Below are positions 17,385 to 27,400 of a stretch of 64,000 bases of DNA, piece after piece. The stretch is taken from NCBI GenBank assembly GCA_903903985.1, contig CAIVAT010000034.1, positions 140,044-204,043 of the forward strand. The letters are read 5' to 3'. The translations under genes and the position numbers were made by a program. Below the pieces are notes generated by a model, which was not told the origin of the DNA, made no database searches, and was given only the letters and a program-made list of their open reading frames with translations. The stretch's first letter is position 1. Every line of letters starts with the position of its first letter. The DNA is from an uncultured Bacteroidales bacterium. Lineage in GTDB: Bacteria > Bacteroidota > Bacteroidia > Bacteroidales > FEN-979.

Positions 17385-19892
17385 TTAATTGTCTTTAAGG
17401 CAACGCAACGAAAAACCCATTGCCTTGCTGTTGGTATTCATGCCACTTGAAGAATTTTGAACATAAAAGTTCCGGCTACCACCTGACCCGTTTTGTGAAC
17501 TGCTCCAATAAAATCCTTTCTGGCCAGGATCGTTTAGTAAACCATCCGAATAGTAAATGAATCCGGCAGCATGGAGTTTTAAAACGGAGTTCCATGGATC
17601 ATTCCAGTTTGTCCATCCCCCACCTGGTATAATACTCGACCATTCTGTATCAGTTGGAATTCGCCAGCCCATGCCAAGCTCAAGAGTACAAGGGTCATTG
17701 ATAGCCTCCCAATCAAGGTTCTCATTGATGGCCGTTATCCAGGTTGTACCTGGGGTTCGGGTCGTTCCATTATGTTTGAACCCCTGTTTTCGGTTAAACT
17801 GCCAGTACCATCCCGCCGAAGCTTCGGTGGCATCGTCAACAGAAGTAGCCTGGTGGTCGGCGCCCAGATTGCTGGTGATCCAGCATTTGGTGGGTTCGCC
17901 GGGAATGTTTGTAACCGTGCCGTAAGTTACGGTTTTGGTTACTGGAGCTATTGTGCCTTCCAGGTGGTTAATGATGAAAGGATTACCGCATGAAAAATAT
18001 GACGTATAACTTATATTGTCAATACAAACCTGACCCGACGTTGTTGATTGCTGCTTAAAATCGAGAATGAAATTTCCGGCAACATTCACAGTAACAGGTC
18101 CGGAATTTTTCACAATGCCTTGTTCACCCGATGTTGTTGCAGTATATACCAGATTGCCATTAACAAATACATTCAGAGCTACACCAGAAGAAAAAACCTG
18201 TTTATAATCGAAACTTAGTGTGCCACATCCATTGGATATAGTCCCCGATGTTACTTCAGCTGTCGGGGTGCGTCCCTTGCCAAGTGTGGGAGAAGGAGCA
18301 GCGATTACGGAATCTCCGCGACATTGGTAATATAACCATGATGATCCATCCTGACCTAAAAAGGTACCATTGCGGTAAACGTTAGTCGTTTCAAGATAAT
18401 TTGTAAAGTTTTCCATTCCAGATGCGGGTGGGCAGGAAGAAGTGGTTTGTGTTAACAACACGGGGGTGGAATTTCCACAACTATTGTATGCCCATGCATA
18501 CCTCGCATAATTTGAGTTACAGGTCAGCCCGGTTTCTGTTTTTGTGGTTGTGGTGCCCATATCAGTTGCCGATGCATATTCGTCGATGGTATTCCATTTA
18601 TAACCGGTTGCGCCTGGCACGGCGTTCCAGTTCCAGATAATCTGTGTTTGAGAAGGAACATGGGCAGCAGAAGTAGGCCCATCCGGCACAGTACAGGGAT
18701 TTTTAAGACAACGTGCACTATTCCCATTATTTTCATTAATGCCGTTGTCTGAGTATACCATCGCTCCATAACTAACCAGATGCCGGTACCCAACGAGTCC
18801 CCAGGTGAACTTCGTAGAAGTCCAGAAGGTCGCACCATTGCCTAACCCGCCAAAGCCATTGGCGGTTGAATTTAAGCCGCCAGGAAGGGCGGTATAACCC
18901 GTTTCATTTGTCGCACCTGTATTGGGACTTTGCCAATGGCTGAAACCGGTTTCTTTCAATTTTCCACCTGCAATGCTTTCTCCCCCGAGAAAGGATACAA
19001 GAGTACTCCATTCTGAATGTGTCGGAATGTGCCAACCAGAAGGGCATAGACCTGGAGCTCCGTCTGCGGTTTCATATTGCATCAATTCATTCCATTGGTA
19101 CAAACCTCCGTAAACATCGCAATTCGATTCCAGATTATCATAGCAATATTTCTCAATGATGCTGTTGTTTGTCTGTTCCTGCGTACCGTCGATCCGGGTT
19201 CCGATATTGAGGTTTTCCTTAAACCAGCACTGGGTACCAATTTGAACAGTGTTGTAGGTTTTTCCGCCATGAGTTACGGTTGGTGTACCCGGGCACGGTT
19301 GTCCCAAGGGATTGGCTTCAACCGAAACGTTAAAAGTGCAGGATGAATTGCCGTAGGTTACGTTAAATGTCGCGATTCCTGCGGTATCAGGTATACCACT
19401 TCCGTTTAATACGACAAGATGGGAACCAATAGAAGTGAAAGTTCCCATCTTTGAAAACCGGAAACCGTTGACGGTATTGGTTGAGATATTGTACCCGCCG
19501 GCTGTGGCATTGGTCAACGTAACTGAGACGGTATTGGCAGCAGATAATGGCGTTCTCTCCATATATACACCACTGACAACCGGACCGGCACAACTGATCG
19601 TACCGAAGCTCAAACAGGGAGAGTGCCATCCATTGGCTGACCCCGCATAAAACTCAATGCACTTCAAATCGGTGTTGTAAATGGTCAATCCCTCGGCAGG
19701 GGTTTGAATGGCATCCCGCTGGGCAGTGGTCATCCGCGGAGGTAGAAAACCTTTACTGGCTGAAGATACATCAAGCATGGCCGAATTATCCGGTACACCG
19801 GAATGGTCGTTGATGCCCACCTGGGCAATCAGTTGCAGGCCGATGAGCAGCAGCATTGCAGCCAAAACGAATGAAAATATTTTTTTTGTCAT
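17385..19892 (-). CDS. Secreted FISUMP-domain surface protein, 835 residues
   Basis: Signal peptide of ~24 residues, then the module 'LDVSSASKGFLPPRMTTAQR' to 'YNTDLKCIEFYAG' shared by three neighbouring genes. An Ig-like region (~95-195) precedes a long-form FISUMP domain (~205-400: 'QIGTQCWFKENLNIGTRIDG', 'LCPSGWHIPTHSEW', 'NSARCLKN'). Next come an FN3-like stretch (~401-495), a beta-sandwich region (~500-645: 'ENFTNYLETTNVYRNGTFLG', 'GQVCIDNISY') and a short-form FISUMP domain ('KCWITSNLGADHQ', 'GWRIPTDTEW', 'GFYWSSSQNGSGG', 'GFSLRCLKDN'). FISUMP is a family of extracellular domains of unknown ligand, probably C-type-lectin-like. It has no T9SS sorting tail. Confidence 0.88.
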   Translation of the reverse strand: MTKKIFSFVLAAMLLLIGLQLIAQVGINDHSGVPDNSAMLDVSSASKGFLPPRMTTAQRDAIQTPAEGLTIYNTDLKCIEFYAGSANGWHSPCLSFGTISCAGPVVSGVYMERTPLSAANTVSVTLTNATAGGYNISTNTVNGFRFSKMGTFTSIGSHLVVLNGSGIPDTAGIATFNVTYGNSSCTFNVSVEANPLGQPCPGTPTVTHGGKTYNTVQIGTQCWFKENLNIGTRIDGTQEQTNNSIIEKYCYDNLESNCDVYGGLYQWNELMQYETADGAPGLCPSGWHIPTHSEWSTLVSFLGGESIAGGKLKETGFSHWQSPNTGATNETGYTALPGGLNSTANGFGGLGNGATFWTSTKFTWGLVGYRHLVSYGAMVYSDNGINENNGNSARCLKNPCTVPDGPTSAAHVPSQTQIIWNWNAVPGATGYKWNTIDEYASATDMGTTTTKTETGLTCNSNYARYAWAYNSCGNSTPVLLTQTTSSCPPASGMENFTNYLETTNVYRNGTFLGQDGSSWLYYQCRGDSVIAAPSPTLGKGRTPTAEVTSGTISNGCGTLSFDYKQVFSSGVALNVFVNGNLVYTATTSGEQGIVKNSGPVTVNVAGNFILDFKQQSTTSGQVCIDNISYTSYFSCGNPFIINHLEGTIAPVTKTVTYGTVTNIPGEPTKCWITSNLGADHQATSVDDATEASAGWYWQFNRKQGFKHNGTTRTPGTTWITAINENLDWEAINDPCTLELGMGWRIPTDTEWSSIIPGGGWTNWNDPWNSVLKLHAAGFIYYSDGLLNDPGQKGFYWSSSQNGSGGSRNFYVQNSSSGMNTNSKAMGFSLRCLKDN

Positions 19893-19989
19893 AGTTGCCG
19901 GAGTTTAAAAGGAAGAAAAATTTTGATTTTATATGATATATAAGTTTAGGTTTGATGTTCATTGTGGGCTCCTAAATTCCTCGAAAGAA

Positions 19990-20021
19990 CCTCACCCTGA
20001 CCCCTCCTTCCTGAGAGGGAA
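19990..20021. repeat. Interspersed palindromic element (copy 2)
   Basis: cctcaccctgacccctcctt then cctgagaggg. A shortened copy of the element at 17342, again directly at the 3' end of a FISUMP gene. Confidence 0.6.
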
Positions 20022-21233
20022 TTAATTGTCCTTGATGCATCGGAGGGAAAAGCCATAAGTCTTGTCAGCATTGTTAATACTGAGAAAACTGCTGCCAAAA
20101 ACCAGGTAAAGGCCATTGACACTACCAGACTGCGAACCGCTCCAGTACACTCCTGTTTGGCTGCGATCGCTCAATGCCCCGTTGAGGTTAAGGAGGTAGC
20201 CGGCAGCATGAATTTTCAAACCAGCATCCCAAGGGCCATTCCAGTTTGCCCAGGCGCCACCTGCCTTAACATTGGTCCACTCTGTGGAGGAAGGAATACG
20301 CCATCCGGTACCAAGTTCACTTTTACAGGGATCGTTGGCGGGGATCCAATCTGAATCTTCATTGATGCCGGCTATGGTCCAGGTTGGAGTTAATGTTGAA
20401 CCATCGTGTTTATAGCCCTGCTTGCGGTTAAACTGCCAATACCAGCCTGCAGAAGTTTCGGTGGCATCGTCAATGGCGTTGGCCTGGTGGTCGGCACCAA
20501 GGTTGCTGGTGATCCAGCATTTGGCGGGTTCGCCGGGGATGTTGGCAACCAATCCGTAAGTAACGGTTTTTGAAACCGGTGCAATGGCCCCTGCAATATG
20601 GGTGACAGTAATAGAGGAACCTGGTATCCCCGGGCAAGGCTGTCCCAATGGATTTGCAATGACCGGAACATTAAAAGTGCAGGTTGAATTGCCGTAGGTT
20701 ACAGTAAACGATGAGGTTCCAGCGGTATCCGGTATCCCGCTTCCAATTAGCACAACAACCTGGGAACCGATGGTGGTGAAGCTTCCCATTTTTGAAAACT
20801 GAAAACCGTTGACGGTATTGGTCGAAATATTGAATCCTCCGGTGGTCATGTTATTAACCGTAACCGATACGGCGTTGGCTGCCGACAATGGCATTCCTGC
20901 CGTAAACGTGCTGTTGACGACCGGGTTGGTGCAACTGATGGTGCCAAGGCTCAAACAGGGAGCATACCAGCCGTTGGCCGCACCGGTATAGAACTCGATG
21001 CACTGTAAATCGGTGTTGTAAATGGTCAACCCCTCAGCCGGGGTTTGAATGGCATCCCGCTGTGCCGTGGTCATCCGCGGAGGCAAAAACCCTTTGCTGG
21101 CCGACGACACATCCAGGATGGCGGAATTGTCCGGTGCGCTTGAATTATCGTTAATGCCTACCTGGGCAACCAGGTGCATACTGAAGAAGAGCAGCATGGC
21201 AGCAAACACGAATGAAAATATTTTTTTTGTCAT
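20022..21233 (-). CDS. Secreted FISUMP-domain surface protein, 403 residues
   Basis: The shortest of the three paralogues. Signal peptide (MTKKIFSFVFAAMLLFFSMHLVAQ), the shared 'LDVSSASKGFLPPRMTTAQR' module, an Ig-like region, and a single short-form FISUMP domain from ~210 to the end ('KCWITSNLGADHQANAIDDA', 'GWYWQFNRKQGYKHDG', 'GWRIPSSTEW', 'GVYWSGSQSGS', 'GFSLRCIKDN'). The first 90 residues are nearly the same as in the 835-residue protein, and the leader before the ATG (aatTGCCGGAGgTTAAAA) is also shared, so these two arose by recent duplication that included upstream DNA. Probably a cell-surface binding protein; ligand unknown. Confidence 0.87.
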   Translation of the reverse strand: MTKKIFSFVFAAMLLFFSMHLVAQVGINDNSSAPDNSAILDVSSASKGFLPPRMTTAQRDAIQTPAEGLTIYNTDLQCIEFYTGAANGWYAPCLSLGTISCTNPVVNSTFTAGMPLSAANAVSVTVNNMTTGGFNISTNTVNGFQFSKMGSFTTIGSQVVVLIGSGIPDTAGTSSFTVTYGNSTCTFNVPVIANPLGQPCPGIPGSSITVTHIAGAIAPVSKTVTYGLVANIPGEPAKCWITSNLGADHQANAIDDATETSAGWYWQFNRKQGYKHDGSTLTPTWTIAGINEDSDWIPANDPCKSELGTGWRIPSSTEWTNVKAGGAWANWNGPWDAGLKIHAAGYLLNLNGALSDRSQTGVYWSGSQSGSVNGLYLVFGSSFLSINNADKTYGFSLRCIKDN

Positions 21234-21332
21234 AATTGCCGGAGGTTAAAATAAATTACATTTTGATTTTATTTGTTTTATGCGTTTTATGTCTTGTATC
21301 TGATGCGGGGTCCGCGCTTAAGGCCTGTCGAT

Positions 21333-21410
21333 ACCCATCCTAAATCCCTCCCCAAAAAGGGAGGGACTTACTCCACTTCTCCTTCAGGAGAAAAAGTGGG
21401 GGGATGAGGT
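21333..21410. repeat. Interspersed palindromic element (copy 3, long form)
   Basis: Starts cccatcctaaatccctcccc, continues with a hairpin ccctccccaaaaagggaggg and a second hairpin cttctccttcaggagaa, and ends ggggggatgaggt. It contains two stacked palindromes, like the copy at 49713, and lies between two FISUMP genes. Confidence 0.65.
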
Positions 21411-21446
21411 TTGTACAATATAACGATTGTCATGGCCAACAAGTTG

Positions 21447-24400
21447 TCAATTGTCGCGAACGCAACGGACGGAGAAGCCGAATGCCTTTTCGTTGCCGCC
21501 CATGTTGCTGTTGCTATTGTTAAAGTTCAGGTACCAGCAGAGCGTGGCATTGAGCTGCGAACTACTCCAATAGAAGCCGTCCGAGCCGCGACTGCTCTGT
21601 GAACCATCACGGCCGTACAGGTACCCGGCAGCATGTATTTTTAAAGCAGAATTCCATGGGCCGTTCCAATCATTCCAGTTCCCGCTTGCATCCACATTGG
21701 TCCAATCGGTAGAGGTTGGAATGCGCCAGTTGGCGCCAAGTTCAATGGTACAAGGGTCGTTAGCGGCAACCCAATCAGAAGTTTCACTGATGCTGGTTAT
21801 TGTCCACGATGGGGTTACGGTTGAGCCATCATTCTTGTATCCCTGCTTACGATTAAACTGCCAGTACCAGCCGGCAGAGGCTTCGGTAGTGTCGTTAACT
21901 GCAGTTGCCTGGTGGGTTGCACCCAGGTTGCTGGTGATCCAGCATTTATCGGGTTCGCCGGGAATATCTCTGACAATCCCGTAGGTAACGGTTTTATCAA
22001 CCGGAGCAACCAAGCCTGTCATATGGTTGACTGTAATGGAAGAATTGCATGTTACAGGACAAGACAGGGTTGTACGTTCCAGCAAAACCCGACTGGAATT
22101 CCCGCAGACATTGTAAGCCCACGCATGACGGGTGTAGGCAGTGTTGCAGGTCAGCCCGGTTTCGGTTGTGGTTGTTGCTGTGCCCATGTCTGTCGCATCA
22201 ACATAATTGTTCGTGATGCCCCATTTATATCCTGTAGCACCGGGTACTGAATTCCAGCTCCAGTTGATTTGTGTTTGTGATGAGGTATGGGAACCGGAAG
22301 ATGGAGATGAAGGAGGGGCGAAACATTCTTTCACACAACGGACAGAGAACCCACCAGCTTTGGAGTCGATGGTTATCCAGGGACTCCAACTGTAGAAGAC
22401 CATGAACCAGCCGTAAGAGTCATCGTTCTGCGTACTACTCCAGTAGCTGCCGCCTGAGCCGCGACTGGAAAGCGAAGCATTGAAGTAGTAAATGTATCCG
22501 GCTGCATGGAGTTTTAACCCAGAGTTCCATGGGCCATCCCAGGTTGTCCAATTTCCACTTGATTCCACGTTGTTCCATTCAGTATATGTTGGTATGTGCC
22601 AGCCAGCGCCAAGCTCCAGGGCACATGGGTCGTTGGAGGTAATCCAATCTGAATTTTCACTAATGTTGCTGACCCAAGTCATATTAGGGGTTCGAGAAGT
22701 TCCATCATGTTTGTATCCCTGCTTGCGGTTAAACTGCCAGTACCAGCCTGCCGAAGCTTCAGTAGCATCATCGACTGCAGTTGCCTGGTGGTCGGCGCCC
22801 AGGTTGCTGGTGATCCAGCATTTGGTGGGTTCGCCAGGAATATTGGTTACGGTGCCATAGGTCACTGTCTTGGTGACAGGAGCCACCGAATCCGCCACAT
22901 GGTTGATGATGATGGTTTCCATACCGGGACATGGGTAAGTCGTTTCAACAGTTGTAAAAGTGATTTCATTCCCATAACCTGTTCCTAAAACATTTGTCGC
23001 ATAAGCTCGAAGGTAATAGAGCGTACCTGGTGTGAGACCGGTGATGTTGCTGACAAACGTTCCATCTCCGATTCCATCGGTGGTACGATTGTCTGTAATT
23101 GCCGGGTTTGGTGAAGTACTCCAACAAACACCCCTTGTTGATATAGCACCCCCTCCATCATCGGTTACATCTCCTCCAGAACTTGCAGCACTTTGCCCAA
23201 TGTTTGAAACCATTGATGTGGTAACAGTGGGAATTGCGGAGGGAATCCGGTCATCTTTGAGACAGCGGACAGAGGAACCATAAGCCTTGTCCTGGCCATA
23301 TCTGCTGCATTCCCAATTGGTGAAGTACAGGTAATCTCCATATGGAGCATTGGATTGCATCATACTCCAATAGGAACCGATTGAACCTCGATTGTAAAGC
23401 GAACCATCATAGTAGTATATGTACCCGGCTGCATGGAGCTTTAAAACAGAGTTCCAGGGGCCGTTCCAGTCTGTCCAGTTTCCGGAATTAATAACATTAT
23501 TCCATTCAGTAAAGGTAGGAATGTGCCATCCAGTGCCAAGTTCAAGGGCACATGGATCGTTGGTTGTTATCCAGTCAGAATTTTCAATGATATTGGTGAT
23601 AATGGTCCAGGAAGGGGTAGCAGTAGAGCCATCGTGTTTATAACCTTGCTTGCGATTAAATTGCCAGTACCAACCTGCCGAGCCTTCTGTGGCATCATCA
23701 ACAGATGTTGCCTGGTGGTCGGCACCCAGGTTGCTGGTGATCCAGCATTTACCGGGTTCGCCGGGAATACCTGTAACTGTTCCGTAGGCAACTGTTTTTG
23801 TAACAGGCGCTACATCTCCGGCAACATGTTTGATGGTAAATGTTCCACAATTCGGAAGACAAACAGGTGTTGATTGGGTTAAAGCAACCGGGCTGGAATT
23901 CCCGCATGAGTTGTAAGCCCACACATATCGTGTGTAACCAGAATCGCAAATTAATCCGGTTTCCAGATATCTGTTTGCAGTTCCAATGTCAATCGCTGTG
24001 CCGTAGGTAGCGCTTGTATTCCACTTATAACCGAGTGCCCCGGGCACCGTATTCCAACTCCAGTTGATTTGTGTTTGTGCTGAGGAGTGGGTGCTGGTTG
24101 ATGGAGACGATGGAGGGCCGGAACAATCTTTCACACAACGGGCGGAGAAGCCGTTCGTCTTGTAGTCGTTGGTCATCCAGGGGGCCCAACTGTATAAGTA
24201 CAGGCACCAGCCCCAGGAAGTTCCGCCCTGCGCATTACTCCAGTAAGTGCCTCTTGAGCCTCGACTGTAAAGAGAACCATCATTGTTGTTCAGGAACCCG
24301 GCTGCATGGAGCTTTAAACCAGCGTTCCATGGTCCATCCCATGTTGTCCAGTTTCCACTTGATTCTACGTTGTTCCATTCCGAATAGGTTGGTATATGCC

Positions 24401-27400
24401 AACCAGTACCAAGTTCAAGGCCACAGGGATCATTAGCGGTCATCCAGTCAGAAGTTTCATCGATAGTGGTGATCGTCCATGATGGAGTGATGGTTTGGCC
24501 GTCGACTTTGTATCCTTGTTTGCGGTTGAATTGCCAGTACCAGCCGGCTGAGGCTTCCGTGGCATCATCAACAGATGTTGCCTGATGGTCGGCGCCCAGA
24601 TTGCTGGTGATCCAGCATTTGGTGGTTTCGCCGGGAATATTGGTAACGGTGCTGTAGGTCGCTGTTTTGGTGACCGGGGCAACTGAATCTGCCACATGGT
24701 TGATGGTGATGGTTTCCATCCCGGGACATGGATAAGTTGCTACAGCAGTTGTGAACGTGATTTCATCCCCGTATCCCGTTCCAAAACCATTGGTCGCATA
24801 CGCCCGAAGATAATACAGTGTGTTTGGCGTGAGGCCGCTGACGTTGCTTATAAAAGTCCCATCTCCGGTTCCATCTGTGGTATGACTGTCTGTAATTGCC
24901 GGGTTTTGTGAGGTACTCCAGCATACACCTCTCGCTGATACGGCACCCCCTCCATCATCGGTAACATTGCCTCCTGAGCTTACAGCACTTTGCCCGATGT
25001 TGGAAGCCATAGATGTGATAACAGTGGGTATTGCCGTGGGAATCCGGTCATCTCTGAGACAGCGCAATGAATATCCGCCTGCCTTTTCATTATAGCTGTT
25101 GTAAATATAACTATTGTAAAAATAAATCCCGTTGCCATAGCTGGCATTGCCTTGGGAACCACTCCAGTAGGAGCCAGACCAACTTCGGGAATATAGATCA
25201 CCATTGTAGCTGTAAATGTAACCGGCAGCATGCAGTTTTAGACCTGAGTTCCATGGACCGTACCAGTCTGTCCAGTTTCCGGCAGTACTAACATTCGTCC
25301 ATTCTATGTTAGTTGGGATCCGCCAGCCGGTGCCAAGCTCATGAAGACAAGGGTCGTTTGTTGCCTGCCAGTCAGAATTTTCGTTGATGCTGGTCATCGT
25401 CCATGATGGCGTAACGGTTGAGCCATCGTGTTTGTATCCTTGTTTGCGGTTGAACTGCCAGTACCACCCAGCCGATGCTTCGGTGGCATCATCAACGGCA
25501 ATGGCCTGTTGGTCAGCGCCCAGGTTGCTGGTGATCCAGCATTTACCGGGTTCGCCGGGAATACCTTTAACCGTTCCATAGTTCACTGTTTTGGTGACTG
25601 GCGCCACCTCTCCGGCAACATGGTTGATGGTAAATGTTCCGCAATTCGGAAGACAAACCGGGGTTGATTGGGTTAAAGCCACCGGGCTGGAATTCCCACA
25701 GGAATTATAAGCCCACACATATCGTGTGTAAGCAGAATCGCACCTTAACCCGGTTTCCAGATGGCTGGTTGCATTGCCAACATCTATTGCTGTGCTGTAA
25801 TTATCTGTTGTATTCCATTTGTAACCGGGTAACCCAACGACCGTGTTCCAATTCCAATTGATTTGTGATTGTGAAGAGGTATGGGTACCAGATGATGGAG
25901 ACGATGGGGGGTTGATGCAATCTTTCACACAGCGGAGAGAGCAGCCGTAAGCCTTACCCCATGAGGACACTGCTTCTTGTTGCCCAGTATCGAAGAACAG
26001 GTCATAGCCTTGACCAGGATTCCATTGCAAACCAATACTACTCCAGTAAATTCCAACTACACCGCGATTGAATATAGAACCTTCACTTATGTTCAGAAAC
26101 CCGGCCACATGAATTTTTAACCCAGAGTTCCATGGACCGGTAAAATCGGTCCAGTTTCCACCTGCATTCACATTGGCCCATTCGGTAACAGTTGGAATAC
26201 GCCAACCATTGCCAAATTCAATACTGCAAGGGTCATTAGCAATAATCCAGTCGGAATTTTCATCAATATTGGTGATGGTCCAGGATGGGGTAACCGTCAA
26301 GCCATCCTGCTTGTAACCTTGTTTGCGGTTAAACTGCCAGTACCAGCCTGCCGATGCTTCGGTAGCATCATCAACAGATGTTGCCTGGTGATCGGCGCCC
26401 AGGTTACTGGTGATCCAGCATTTGGCTGTTTCACCGCGAATTTTGGTGACGGTTCCATAGTTCACTGTTTTAGTAACCGGCGCTACCTCTCCGGCCACAT
26501 GATTGATGGTGATGGTTTCCATTCCGGGACATGGATACGTTGCTTCAGCAGTTGCGAACGTGATTTTATCCCCATAGCCCGTTCCAAAACCATTGATCGC
26601 ATATGCCCGTAGGTAATATGTTGTGTTTGGTATGAGGCCAGTGAGGTTACTTATATAAGTTCCAACTCCGGTTCCATCGGTTGTATGATTGTCTGTAATT
26701 ACCGGGTTTTGTGTGATACTCCAGCATACACCCCGAGCCGTTACGGCACCTCCTCCATCATTGGTAACATTGCCTCCTGAAATTGCTTCACTTTGCCCGA
26801 TGTTGCAAACCACGGAGGTGGTAACAGTGGGAAATGCCGTGGGAATTCGGTCATCTCTGAGACAGCGGACAGAGAAGCCATAAATCTTATAATAGCTAGT
26901 CATATAGCTGTAGTCACTATTAAACATAAGGTACCAACCGTAGGGATCACCTTCCTGGATACAACTCCAGTAGCGGCCGGATGAGCCTCGAGTGTTCAGT
27001 GAACCATCACTGTAGAAAAGGCGCCCGGCTGCATGGAGCTTTAAACCAGAGTCCCATGAACCATTCCAGGTTGTCCAGTTTCCACTTTCTTTTACGTTGT
27101 TCCATTCTGTGTAGGTGGGAATCCGCCAACCGGCGCCAAGTTCAAGGGCACATGGGTCGTTGTCGGTCATCCAATATGAATTTTCACTGATGCTGCTAAC
27201 CCAAATCGTATTGGGAGTACGGGTAGTTCCATCATGCTTGTATCCCTGTTTACGGTTAAACTGCCAGTACCAGCCTGCCGAGGCTTCAGTAGCATCGTTA
27301 ACAGCAGTGGCCTGGTGGTCGGCGCCCAGGTTGCTGGTGATCCAGCATTTACCAGGTTCGCCGGGAATACCTGTAACAGTTCCATAGGTTACTGTTTTGG